A stretch of DNA of 64,000 bases from Dipteris shenzhenensis (Eukaryota; Polypodiophyta; Polypodiopsida; Gleicheniales). Position 1 is the first letter of the stretch. The number at the start of each line of letters is the position of its first letter. The position numbers were made by a program, and so were the translations under genes. Location of the stretch: the NCBI GenBank assembly GCA_047967505.1, contig CM106541.1; one strand, written 5' to 3'. A model generated the notes under the pieces. It saw nothing but the letters and a program-made list of their open reading frames with translations, was not told the origin of the DNA and did not search any database. Shown one piece after another: positions 42,249 to 53,059 of this stretch.

Positions 42249-43361
42249 TTACGATGTGACATTCACATTCTTGACATCTCCCTCTTCAACATCAGTAGAT
42301 AAACTTACCCCCGTATTGTCTACATCATTAGAGTCTAGGGGAAGCCACCGGCCATTTGTTTTCTTCCAGTGCCTATACTGAAAAGCTAAATACAACATTT
42401 GGCGTGACAAATGGTATCTAATAACCACATTGTCTTTACATGCGTGACATTGAAACACATCACCCTTTTGGTCGCTTGACCTGGTTTCGCAATTCATCCC
42501 AAGTAAATCTTCAAGAGAATTTTCATCTACACGCTTGCAGGACCACATAGTTTTTGTTCTATGCATATGTATATTCTAAAATAAAGAAGCAAAAATGTGT
42601 AGAGGCATAAACCAAGATAATCTTGCCCATTTGGATCCAAATGTAAACTTCATGGCCATGCCCACATCCTTTGCAATCTTGTCCTTGTACGATTACAATG
42701 TCCTCGAGTCCACATTGCTGCAATCCATGTCTTGAAGTTGTGGTGGTGCAATGGTTTGTAGACGTCCATAGCTTGATGATGTCGTTGGAGTGATGTATGT
42801 TGCATTATACGAATACACATTCTTCATTTGCAAGGAGGCCAACTTCTCCCTGGCATGCATTTGCTTACCTAAATCCTCATGAATTGCAGTGAACTTGCCT
42901 ATGAATGATTCAACCGGTCCCACTCCTCCAGGTCCAAAGGGAAAACATTTGCCACCATGAATAAGAGCTCTTAGAAACCAAACACAAAATTTCCAAATGG
43001 ACTCATTACACTTACAGGTGAAAAAGGTACATAGATAGAAAGGCTCACAGTGTGATGGTATATTAGATTGATTGAATGATGGAGGAAGCCGCATATCTTT
43101 TCCCATGTAAACATGTTGCACTTTTGTGAGCCATCCTTTCTTCCCAAACTGGAACTTCAAGATGCGTCCCTTCCACTCATGCAAGATGTCACCTCTCTTG
43201 CTCTTGGGAAGCTTATGTGGACCTTTGGCCGATCCTTTCATCACTATCCAGTCATTTAAGCTGTAGGTGCAAGGGATCCACTCATCCAATGCATTTCTAG
43301 TATTGTGGAAGAAAGAAGAGGTCACAGCATTGCGTGGTCTTGTAGCCTTTCTCCTCACCAT
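42249..43361 (-). pseudogene. TIR transposon gene 3, unknown function
   Basis: Minus strand. An open frame from ATG 43361 to 42693 codes 222 residues: MVRRKATRPRNAVTSSF, WIPCTYSLNDWIVMKGS, LKFQFGKKGWLTKVQHV, then a Cys-rich CTFFTCKCNESIWKFCVWF. A second frame (42566-42249) follows a TTTTAG acceptor-like site and contains DVFQCHACKDNVVIRYHLS, a possible CxxC zinc site. The two are probably exons of one gene, but I could not fix the donor. The family is not recognised. It is transcribed away from the right terminus, divergent in sense from gene 1. Confidence 0.45.
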
Positions 43362-43407
43362 GCTTGCAGCGGTTGCAACAGCAAGAATGGGACTCCTACA
43401 TAAGGTA

Positions 43408-43632
43408 ATGCATCTCCAACAGAGGCACGAGAGAGGGAGAAGGAGAGGGACAGAGCAGCAGCAATAGAGGCACAGGAGAGGGATAAGGAGAGGGATCGAG
43501 CAGCAGCCACAGAGGCACAGGAGAGGGAGAAGGAGAGGGACAAAGCAACATCAACAGAGGCACAGGAGAGGGAGAAGGAGAGGGACAGAGCAGCTCCAAC
43601 AGAGGCACAGGAGAGGGAGAGGGGAGAGAGAG
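43408..43632. repeat. 45-bp minisatellite, about five units
   Basis: Units of ACAGAGGCACAGGAGAGGG plus GAGAAGGAGAGGGACAGAGC repeat every 45 bp (15 codons). They lie near the right end of the TIR transposon. No start codon opens the plus-strand Glu/Arg-rich frame, so I do not call a gene. Confidence 0.92.
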
Positions 43633-44106
43633 AGAGAGAGAGGAGTTGTAGCAAGCAGGCCAGAGCAAGAGGGAGCAAAGAAAGAGGGGGAAGAGGGAAA
43701 ATGCGTGGGATTTGGTTCAAATCTGAGTGATTTGGCAGGCTGGACTAGAACAGTGGGGGCAGAGGCCCAAAAAAGAGGTAGGGGAGAAGAAAAATTTGCC
43801 ACAAGGGCCCTACCATCCCATTGAAGGCAATTTTGGGCTCATGTGGGGGAGGTGCACCTAGTAGGAGGGTCAAACATGGGTTAAGAGGGGGGGGATGGTT
43901 TGGGTGGTCCGTAGTGTAAGGGGAGCAACCAATAGGGGCTCTTTGTAGGCCTGCCCACCCTCCACCTCAACATACCATTGCCCCACACCTTCTAGCACTC
44001 TCATTGGTACACCTCAAATCCCTCTCTAATCCCTTGAAATTAGGAAAAACTAATTGGAGGCCCTTTTGAGACCCCAATTCTCCCCTAATGTCAATTTGTG
44101 GGGGGG

Positions 44107-44431
44107 TGTTAGATTAAATTGATGAAGGTATACCTATGGTTGTGTGTGTGTGCTTGTGTGTCCATGTGTGCAACGTCCTGTGTGGTGATTGTGCCTATAG
44201 TAGGTTTGATTGATGATGTGTCAGTCTCAGTACGTGTGAGTGTGGAAGGTTCTAGTGGATGATTGAGAGATTCATGGACAGATCAATGGAGTGATTTGTG
44301 GATCTCGGATACTCTCTCTTGAGCTCACATACAATGTATCATTGGCCTATATATTGGTACTTCTTCTCATGAATAAGATACACTTTCTCCTTCATTGTTG
44401 ATCTCATCATGTCTTCCTTTGAGTTACTTCA
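44107..44431 (+). repeat. 3' LTR of L2 (325 bp)
   Basis: It begins TGTTAGATTAAATTGATG and is colinear with 35735-36057. Confidence 0.93.
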
Positions 44432-44679
44432 ATAATTGGCCTACATGAGCATGTGCCCTTACTTTTTGACCTTTCTATGAAGAATTTAACCATTGAAAAC
44501 CATGGATCATGACCTTCAAATATGTAATGACCTTAGTGGAAGGTGCTACGCAATTCATGGAATATATACTCACACGAATACCAATGATATTTTGTTGCAA
44601 TTGAGAGGTAAAAGGATTGGTGCTCTGGACAGTTGAATGTTGAGTTGGCAGTAAGTCTTGTCACATTCTTTTGACTAGA

Positions 44680-45640
44680 AAAAGGCCTTCAACTCAACAT
44701 GAACATAGTCAATGGGATGGCCATACGAGTGAGGAATCGCAAGTGCCATTCATGCCACCAAATATGTCCCAAAAACTGCAAACACTCTTTTGGGTTTGAC
44801 GGTGCAAGTGCCTGCATGATCACCACCTTGTCAAGGTCTACCACAATGCCCTTTGCATGGATGACATGTCCCACCAAGCGGCCGCTGTGGACCACGAATG
44901 CATATTTCATCGGAGTTCCACATGATTTTCCTGCTCTCCGAACACACTGAAGTCATCAAGAAATATCCGCATGAGGTTCATAAGATATGGTCCAAAGATC
45001 TCCTGCATGGCTCTTTGAAATGTGGATGGGGCATTCCAGAACCCAAACCACATCCTCGTACAGAGATATACACCATGCGCTGATGAAAGTAGTCTTCGGT
45101 TAGACTTTTATAGCCATCTTGATTGGTTTGTATCCACTATACTCATAGAAAAAGGAATAGACCTTATGCCCCACCACCTCATCCAACATCGGATCCATGT
45201 ATGAAAGGGGAAATGGGTCCGAGAGCATTGTATCATTTAGCTTTTGATATGAAAATTCACAATTTCTTGTTCTTTTGGGGCCCACTGACAATTACAAAGA
45301 TTCATTTTAGATTTTTGATTGGCGCTATGAACCCCACGTGAAGAACATGCTCCAATTACTCCTTAAATTGCATTTCCACATTCGAATTCATTCTATATGT
45401 TTGCATTTTGGTTGTTGTGGCCTCCTTTTTTAGGTTGACTCGATGCTAATAGAAATTGGGGCCCAGGCCCTGCATGTTGAAATAGTCCCACATGAACACG
45501 TCTGCAAACTCTATCAGCAGCTATACCAATGGTGTCTGGGATTCCTCATCTAGCAACCTTCTAATATTAACTCTGTGAAGGACATCTTCCTAGCAAACCC
45601 ATTGCATCCCAGAAAGACTGTGTCAAGGACATCTTCTTGG
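44680..45640 (-). pseudogene. pol: Ty3/gypsy reverse transcriptase remnant
   Basis: On the minus strand RT blocks appear in order through several frames. The first is SYQKLNDTMLSDPFPLSYMD ... VYSFFYEYSGYKPIKMAI (45291-45100). Next is FGFWNAPSTFQRAMQEIFGP, and then MRIFLDDFSVFG (about 44930-45060), where LDD stands at the catalytic position. The last block is VVHSGRLVGHVIHAKGIVVD ... LQFLGHIWWHEWHLRF (44910-44689). This is the gypsy order and spacing. At least six frame changes or stops are needed, and no LTR is visible nearby, so it is an old relic. Confidence 0.85.
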
Positions 45641-46387
45641 ATGAGCCTGCACCCTTACTTTTTTACCTTTCTATGAAGAATTTATCCATTGCAGACCATG
45701 GACCATGGACCATGAGGTTCAAACATGTAACATTGTAAGTAAAAGGCTCTATGGAAAGGCTATGGGATACACAAAATGCATACTCATGTAACCACCAATA
45801 CATAGATACTCAAGAATGTAGAAAGAGGTACATCTCTAAGAATACAAGAATGCATGAATAGATAGCATAGAGTGAAATATTAAGAGATGATAGGTTGCAA
45901 CTGTCATATCCATGCATGCAGTAGTAGGTACATGTACCCCTAGGAATCCGTCCTAACTATGTGAAAACCCCATGCACACTGTTAATACCTTAACAAAACA
46001 AATGCAGGAGCCATTTCCCTATGCAAGCTCAGCTATGTTCTGGACCCAACAATAGGGTAACCCCATTCCTCCCTACAACTTTGGGGTCTTGGTTGACTCC
46101 CAAGGGATGTAGTGCATCCTTCTTCTCCCATTGTCCTCAGCCCATAGGAATCCTTAACACTGTCTCTCTACCTCAAACTACTGTGTTTTAATGAAATGCC
46201 GAATGGAAGTAACATATGTGATTGCTGCTCAGACAATGTGTTGAACAACCAGCAGTCTGGCATTCTAGCCTAGTGTCACACCATACAACTTTCTTAATTT
46301 GGCTTTTAGTTTATCTAGAAACAAATCAAGTTGTTGGCTCATGGAGACATCCAAATCCGACGGAGCGCCCTAGATGCTGTTAGTGAA
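45641..46387. other. No recognisable gene
   Basis: The sequence between the gypsy relic and CACTA copy C shows no long frame or repeat partner. GACCATGGACCATGGACCATG-like triplication occurs at about 45700. Some of it could be further decayed gypsy sequence. Confidence 0.4.
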
Positions 46388-46521
46388 TTAGAAGCAACTA
46401 ATCAACCATTCTTGATGTGTTCAATTCATACTACCTACTAGCATTTCTCGCAGTGCATCAAAGGACATGAAGGATTTGGGGTGAGCTTGTGAGGTACTTT
46501 ATAGGATACAAAATGTGAATA

Positions 46522-48116
46522 TTGTATTTACAAGATGGGCGAGCTTGTGAGGCACTTTACAGGATGCAAGGTGTTCATATTGCTAATATTGTGTACTTTT
46601 TCCTTTCTAAGTATGTGAGCTCAAAGGAAATAGATCCCACCACGCTTAAGAATGCTCGAGTTATGTTAGTGGAGGTGGTTTGTTTAGTGGAAAAGACATT
46701 TCCACGTTCTATTCTCACAAGCCAACTACATCTCATAGTGCATTTGGTGGATGAGATTGCTATATGCGGTACTGTACATGCACGATGGTTATTCTTCCTT
46801 GAGCGCTTCATGAAGACCTTGAAGGGTTTCATGAGACGAAATGCAAGTCCCAAAGATAACATGGCCGAGGGTTGGTTGGTACAAGAATCACTTGAATATA
46901 TTTCTGAGTTTCTTGTTGATGTGGATAGCTCTCTCCCATGACTATAGAGAGATGATGAAGACCTAAGGATGACCTCTATTGTGCCTCAAGGGAAAGGATG
47001 CAGCAAAGTAATAGACATGGAGTTGCTTAATAATATCAACCTCTATTGTATGCTTAATAGTGATGTGATGAAAAGATGGGTGACAAGATATGAGGATGCA
47101 AAGGCAAGAAGACAAGAAGAAAGGGCCCTCTTTCGTACACACCACTTATCTCGTGTGCCATACCCTCAGTATCTAAGAGCACTTCCAAAGGATATTCATG
47201 TGGATTGGCTACTTGGCAAAATGGAGAGAGCAAAGAGAGACGAGGGGATGCATATCACAATGGAAGAATGGGAGTATGCTAGGGATGCATGAGCAAGGTT
47301 GGTATATAGAATGTTATGCATAAGTTAGGAGCTTTCAATAATTTAGATTGCTTATTTAATTGATTTTGTCTTGGTGTAGTGTACTCTGTTCAATGCTATA
47401 TGGTCTGAGGGCAAGCATTTTCGATCATAACGGATTGATGATAGGAGAAACACACAAGATTATGGCATCATTGCTAGCTTTGAGGGAGCCAATGGAGCCA
47501 TGGATGATTATTGTGGCATAATCCAAGATATTATTAAGCTTGATTTTCGACGCTTCTTTGTGTATGTTTTGGATGTAAAGTGGTTTAAGGACGTGGTGGA
47601 AAGAGGCCCTAATGCAACAATGAAACGCCATGCAAGTGGCTTTGTAACTATTGACTCCACAAAGTTTTGGCAAAGTAAGAAGGACACACTAGTACTACCG
47701 CAACAATGTGAATAGGTATTATACACACATATAAAAAAACTCACTTTTAAATATTTGATACCTTCGATGCAAGGAAAATGGCGTGATTGTATTTGTGTTT
47801 GAATTAGGTTGTCTATCAACCAATGGTGGATAATAATAGATGGTGGCATGTCATACCTATTACGCCACATTCCAAAGTGATGTATAGTACATTTACTAAT
47901 ATGGAGCGTATGGAGGAGGATCATGGCCATGGAGGTGATGATGACCATGATACGAGAGAGGAGGAGGATCATGAGATAGGAGATACAGATATTGAGGCCA
48001 TTACCCGTGAGGACGAGCCTACCATTGGTGATGCTGATTTCGATGAGCACATGAGTAGCACAAGTAGTAGTGGGTTGAATGTATTTGTAGATCTCAACAC
48101 TGGTTTGGATTTTTAA
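46522..48116 (+). pseudogene. tnp2: tnp2 3' part (DUF4218, DUF4216), copy C
   Basis: The frame 46522-46941 gives the DUF4218 segment (SKEIDPTTLKNARVMLVEVV ... LHLIVHLVDEIAICG ... MKTLKGFMRRNASPKDNMAE). The second frame 46969-47292 continues it (VTRYEDAKARRQEERALF ... MEEWEYARDA). After a short non-coding gap, DUF4216 reads GIIQDIIKLDFRRFFVYVLD ... FVTIDSTKFWQSKKDTLV (to 47712). There the last codon before the GT donor is TAG where copy A has CAG. The 3' exon (47808-48116) is open: VVYQPMVDNNRWWHVIPITP, an acidic His/Asp tail, and the end DLNTGLDF. The catalytic N-terminal half is absent. Confidence 0.8.
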
Positions 48117-48379
48117 GTAGATAGTTTGGCAAGGGTTGATCTCATTGAGGATGAGATTGAACCGTAGCCCATCATTGATATTGGCAAAACTATTTTACAT
48201 ATTGTCTCATTCTCCTCACCTCACTTAATTTTTGTATATGTGGCATGGGTTTGCAAAAAAGCATTCATATTTTTGTTAAAATTACATGCTTTGGTAATCA
48301 TAGGAAATGTTTGGAAAGCATTGATGTACATTTATTAGGCTGCCCCAAAATCTCACTTTTTGTATTCTCTATTTTACGT

Positions 48380-48560
48380 CTAAATCCGCATCTAATTAAT
48401 AGTGCAGACGTGCTAATAAGGTGCTATTAGATGCACTATTAGACGCGCTTTAATAGACGCGCTATTAGATGCACTATTAGATGCACCCATAATTTCTCTA
48501 TCCGAACAACGCCTATAGACATGCTCACTATTTTATGCATCTATGAAGCGTGTCTATAGT
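48380..48560. repeat. CACTA subterminal repeat cluster of copy C
   Basis: Many units of GCTATTAGATGCACTATTAG, GCGCTTTAATAGACG and CCTATAGACATGC occur, with the same core as at 15470 and 21455. Confidence 0.75.
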
Positions 48561-48576
48561 TGCTTTGTGTTGTTGT

Positions 48577-48772
48577 GGAAAAGACACTATTGCAACTCAA
48601 TAAATTGAAGATGATTATCTATCTTTGTACTTTCTTGTTTTACAATCATAGAATCTAGAGTCGAACTTTTAAAATGACAATTCAAATTTGAATTGCAATC
48701 ATTGCGGTGATCACAAGTAGCTAGATGCTAGTTAGACTACATAAACATTTATAGACTCAACATAAAATTCAG
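48577..48772 (-). repeat. Dispersed repeat R1, copy 2
   Basis: It is the reverse complement of 12638-12839 with moderate divergence, and it lies exactly between two oppositely oriented CACTA fragments. The outer end begins GGAAAAGACACTATTGC. Confidence 0.85.
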
Positions 48773-49154
48773 CACTTTTGCCATTATCCTACTGCAGCCA
48801 CTAAAATTAGTGGAATGTCAATCTATAGGTTCAGTTTGTCTAGACTACCTAGAAAGAAAAAGTGCAAGATATTAGCAATATGAAAACCTTGCATGGAGCA
48901 TTGATACGCTTCACATTTTGTATAGTGTATCTCACAAGCTCACCCATCTAGTAAATACAATGCTTCACGTCCTTCAATGCACCATGAGAAATGCTAGTAG
49001 GTAGTATGAGCTGAACACATGAGCGATGGTTGATTAGTTGCTTCTACACTCACAAATTTGGAAGGAAAAAGAGATTATGCTGAGTCATACTTACTTGGAG
49101 CATCTTGTGCCAATCATGAGATTTCAAGCCATATAATTGCTCTACACCTCTTTT

Positions 49155-51700
49155 TTAGCTCTTTTTGAAGGCCCCCTTCAAACAACTCATGCATCTAGTG
49201 GGAGTATGAATTGTAGTGATAGCTCGCTTCACAGCCACCATCTCTAGCTTTGATAGCCTCCATGGTGCACAGGGTAAAAAGACATGCCCATTTGGACTCT
49301 CTTGTTGCCATGCTTCACACATCCTCCCTATGGTGCATAGATACTCCCTTATGCCTGCGGAATCTCGTGTCCCATTCAAATGTTCCCAAATGGTAGACAC
49401 CACATTCTTGAAGATATGCATGGGATCAAGCAGGTGATTGATCTTGAGGTGGGACCAATATGGTAGTCGATAAAAGATGGAGTATCTAAACAAAAGATGG
49501 TATTAGCATGCAATCTTTATTTCCATTCAATCTAGCACACAATAGTTACAAATCCTTACCGGCTCATGCCAAGTGGTGGAGGAGGAACCGTCCCAAATTC
49601 TCATCCAATCTTCTGCAGTGAGTAACTATGGGGGGACTTCATTCCAAGAGGCGACATATCTATGATGATTAGGTGGGAGAAATTGATGGTGATTCTCATA
49701 GATGACCTTATTCAATGCGTCTTCCCGTGAAGAAACTAGCGAAGGACCACAAACAGGACATGCATGGTAACCCGATGTAGAGAGACCTAAAACATAGATG
49801 CAATTGCATAAGTTGGGTTTAGGGTGCCACATCAATTTCCTACTCATAATTAAAAGTTCAATGCTTACCTGTACACTCGCCATAGCCTGGGAAGTCATGC
49901 ATTGTCCACATCAAGACTGCTTTGTAGTTGAAGTCTCATGAGACGAGGGAGGCCTCACATCATGCACCTCGATACCTCTCCAAAGTACCTTGAGATCATC
50001 AATCAAAGCCTCCAAATAAGCATTAGGATTTTTGACTTTATGTTTCTCTAGAATTAGAAGGGATAACATAACATGTCCTTTCTTAATCGCCATAGAGGGT
50101 GGAAGATTATAATTCACCAATATCACTGGCCATACATTGTAAGAGGTGCTTTTAAGACCAAATGGGTTCACACCATCCATACCCAATCCAAGTCTCAAGT
50201 TCCTAGGTTCTTCCTTGAAGCTTGGCCATGTGTCTTCACTATGCTTCCACGTAGGAGTGTCCGTGGGAGTTCTCCACTTGCCATTGGTTGATTGATGGGA
50301 GGAATGCCATGACATGAGCTCTGCAATCGATTTGCACTCTCTTTGCACTTGAACATATGCATCGTCCACATCAAGACTGCTTGCTCACATTATGCACCTC
50401 GATACCTCTCCAAAGTATCTCTAGCTCATCAATCAAAGGCTCCAGATAAACATTAGGAGTTTTGACTTTATGTTTCCCAAGAATTAGAAAGGATAACATA
50501 GCATGTCCTTTCTTAATCGCCATAGAGGGTGGAAGATTGTAATTCACCAATATCACTGGCCATACACTGTAAGAGGTGCTTTTGAAACCAAATGGGGTCA
50601 CACCATCCATACCCAATCCAAGTCTCAAGTTCCTAGGTTCTTCCTTGAAGCTTGGCCATAAGCTTGGCCATGTGTCTTCAATATGCTTCCACGCAGGAGT
50701 GTTTACGGGAGTTCTCCACTTGCCATCAGTTGATCGATGGGAGGAATGCCATGACATGAGCTCTGCAATGGATTTGCACTTGAACATATGTTGGATGTGA
50801 GGGATTATGGGAAAATGTCACAGAACGTTATGAGGCATATCCAAAGTTTTGAGATGGATGCGAGGGATTATGGGAAAATCTTGCAGAACCTTACAAGGCA
50901 CATTTAAAGTTTTGAGATCTAATCTATATCTTGCCTCTCCACAAGTAGGACACTCTCTTGCCTCCTTATATGGTCCACGAAACAGAACGCAATCATTGAT
51001 GCACGCATGGATGCGCTTGCAATCCAATCCTCCTAGAGAGGTCACATGTTGCCTTGCCATATCTCTTGAGGTCGGTAATTTATTCTCCCTTGGAAGCATT
51101 TTACACAATAGCCTGCAGGTGAAAACCATAAATGAGAAAAAGTATTTGAGCAATTGACGCACTAGCATAATTCACCATGTTTGCAAAATAGACTTTAAAG
51201 CTTACTTGAGTAATGCATTCAAACTTGCATTGCTCTATCCACAGATGGTTTGCAAGTTTAGTAACTCAAGGGAGGCACATAGAATAGAGAATGTGAACCC
51301 CTCAAACAGTGGAGTCAATGCTGCAGTAAAAAGATCGTCCTGCTCCATGCTATCATCCCTACCTAAGGACTGATGGACATAGAAATCCCACACCATATCA
51401 TCAAACACCTCCTCCTCCACGGCCTCATGAAATAATGGTAGAGGGATACTATCACCATCACTCCATGCATCCGTAACGGTCGCTCTTGAAGATCCCACCT
51501 CATATCACCAACACTTCGCCTCCTCATGATGATCATAGGGTAACATATGCGGGTGTGGCACTGCATCCGTAACACCCATAAATATCCTAATCAACCTCAA
51601 CACTTTAACACTTACCCGGGATACGGTCACATCCCATTCTCCGTACTTTGAGGTGTGATTGAGTGTAATTCTACATGCATGATACATGTTTCCTCGACAT
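49155..51700 (-). pseudogene. tnp2: tnp2 N-terminal and catalytic part (Transposase_21), copy B
   Basis: Minus-strand exons appear in the usual order. First are the acidic N-terminal pieces (DMVWDFYVHQSLGRDDSMEQ, 51500-51235). Then come LGGLDCKRIHACINDCVLFR and CPTCGEARYR (51168-50818), SIAELMSWHSSHRSTDGKWR and FKEEPRNLRLGLGMDGVTPF with VWPVILVNYNLPPSM (50787-50371). The last two are GYHACPVC (49898-49626) and SHLKINHLLDPMHIFKNVVS (49493-49155). These are hallmark blocks of the CACTA transposase, which cuts and joins element ends. The fourth block is present twice (see 49898-50790). Stops and frameshifts show it is inactive. Confidence 0.85.
49898..50790 (-). repeat. tnp2: Tandem duplication of a Transposase_21 exon segment
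   Basis: Units 49898-50356 and 50357-50790 are head-to-tail copies. Both start GCATCGTCCACATCAAGACT or its one-base variant, and both code SIAELMSWHSSH through LWRGIEVH. The two differ by small indels (a repeated AAGCTTGGCCAT in the second) and about 20 substitutions. Confidence 0.93.
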
Positions 51701-51849
51701 CAATCACACATATATTTGATTTTTTTCTCCAATTACATTTTGTGATGGTGGATATGGAGGGATCCATCCTCAGTGGAGCTACTTGTTGAAGATGAAGACA
51801 TCCTTCAGATAAACAACCCAAAAAATGAGTTCTTCCTTGAGTATTTAAT

Positions 51850-52470
51850 GAGAAAACTCTATTGCACATCTAAAAGCGTGTCTATCAGCACTGTACTATG
51901 GAACGTGTCTATAGGCACATCTAAAACACAATGTACATACGTTTTTAGACTCGCAGAATACGAACTGGTTTTTCAACCTACTTTTAATGCGCTTGCTTTT
52001 CATTCGATACTTTTAGCGTTGTGCCGCTTGCTTTCCTTTTAACACGCATAGCTTAAGGCATCCACACTCATGTCCAAGCACCCACACTCATCTCCAAGTA
52101 GACACACTCATCCCCAAGCATACAAGAGAAGAGGGTGAACAAGGACGAGAAGAAGGAGAGGCAGCTTTGAATAAAGACAAGAAGCTTCCATACCTCTATC
52201 CAAGGTAAGTCTCTTGGTGGTTGGTCTTCTCTAGAAGTTGTTCTCTTTGGATTTGTCCTTTGTTGTATGCAGGGAAAGGATGTTTTTGGTACTAGTGTTG
52301 TTCTTTTTGGGGTCGGGTGCATGTCCTTTTCACCTTTTTCTAGAAAAGCTTCTGTCAGAGTGCGTATCTATAAAGGCGTCTAACAATGTGTCTAATTTTT
52401 TAGAAAAATAGGCAGTCGTGCCTATAGACACGCTTTTTGCCATGTCTATAGATGCACTCTGATAGAGTTC
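51850..52470. repeat. CACTA subterminal region of copy B
   Basis: CTATAGACACG, GTCTATAGATGCAC, GCGTGTCTATC and CATCTAAAA motifs cluster at 51860-51930 and 52365-52460. The middle (52050-52320) has three copies of a CACACTCAT(C/G)(T/C)CCAAG phrase and no gene. Confidence 0.65.
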
Positions 52471-52757
52471 CTTTGTTGCATTCCCCATCCTTCCCTTCCC
52501 CTTCTTCTTCTCCTTTCCCCTTTCCCTTTCCCTTCCCCTTCCCCTTCCTTCTCTTTCCTTTCTGTTTTCCCTTGCATGCATGTTTAAGTCAATTTCTCAA
52601 TGCCTTAAGCATTGTTGAGAAAATAAGGGATTGCATGAATGATGGAAATAAGTGATTGCATGAGGGAAATTGGACTACAGCATGAGGGCGGGATAAAGAA
52701 AGAGGGCATGCATTGTGGAAATCACAGGATTGCACACATGATGGAAAGAGGGAAAAT
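52471..52757. other. Low-complexity C/T-rich and spacer DNA
   Basis: A CCCCTTCCCTTTCC-type tract lies at 52480-52565, followed by a short spacer with no gene. Confidence 0.6.
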
Positions 52758-53002
52758 CTTCTCTTTCCTCTCTTCCTCTCTTTTCCTCTCTTTTCTCCTC
52801 TCTTTTTCTGTCTTTTTCTCTCTTTTCCTCTCTTTCCTTCTCTTTTTTCCTCTCTTTTTCTCTCTTTTCTCCTCTCTTTTTCTCTTTTTTCTCCTCTTTT
52901 TTCCTCTCTTTTCGTCTCTTTTCCCCTCTTTTCCCCTCTCTTTTTTCCTCTCTTTTTTCCTCTCTTTTTCTCTCTTATCCTCTCTTTCTTTCTCTCTTTT
53001 CC
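52758..53002. repeat. Pyrimidine tract (TCTCTTTTCCTC variants)
   Basis: It has the same unit type as the tract at 8631-9215. It borders the truncated start of copia C4. Confidence 0.92.
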
Positions 53003-53059
53003 ACCCACGTGAAGATTCAATAGCCTGACATTGAGCAAGTAGATACAAACTTCCATCAC

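Larger units (their letters stand above)
37432..44090. mobile_element. 6.66-kb TIR DNA transposon of unassigned superfamily
   Basis: The ends are inverted repeats: left CATTAAGGGAGAATTGGGG then TCTCAAAAGGGCCTC; the right end in reverse is CATTAGGGGAGAATTGGGG then TCTCAAAAGGGCCTC. The 3-bp duplication TCA flanks it (37429-37431 and 44091-44093). Inside are a plus-strand spliced gene with transposase-like signatures and minus-strand spliced genes. The CATTA start and 3-bp TSD resemble CACTA elements, but the proteins are not the Tnp2 type seen elsewhere in this window. A 953-bp relative with the same ends is at 25204-26156. Confidence 0.78.
35735..44431 (+). mobile_element. LTR element L2 (8.7 kb including a nested DNA transposon)
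   Basis: LTRs lie at 35735-36057 and 44107-44431 and begin TGTTAGA; both contain GATGAAGGTATACCTATGG and end GAGTTACTTCA. The 5-bp duplication is ACAAT (35730-35734) against ATAAT (44432-44436), one transition apart. A primer site is at 36060 and a seven-G purine tract precedes the 3' LTR. The DNA transposon at 37432-44090 takes up most of the interior. Without it the element would be about 2.0 kb with no pol genes, so it is another small non-autonomous element. Confidence 0.9.
46388..48570 (+). mobile_element. CACTA fragment C (3' half of an element)
   Basis: It begins inside the tnp2 intron (AGAAGCAACTAATCAACCAT, as at 17260), carries the tnp2 3' exons, and ends in a subterminal repeat cluster (48380-48560). 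The region before 46388 is unrelated, so the 5' half is missing. Sequence closely follows copy A without the T1 insertion. Confidence 0.82.
48840..52470 (-). mobile_element. CACTA fragment B (5' half, minus strand)
   Basis: Read on the minus strand it has subterminal repeats (52460-51850), the N-terminal and middle tnp2 exons, and part of the tnp2 intron. It stops at TTTCTTTCTAGGTA (about 48840), the 3' splice site of that intron. It therefore complements copy C but overlaps it in the intron, so the two are separate fragments rather than one inverted element. Confidence 0.78.

Noticed and set aside
43355-43802. Ser/Leu/Cys-rich frames with a 15-residue repeat
   Set aside because: They are antisense readings of the 45-bp minisatellite, with no start codon in the matching sense frame.
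47508-48050. 180-codon minus-strand frame
   Set aside because: It is the antisense of the tnp2 DUF4216 exon and the intron next to it; the plus-strand frame has the known domain.
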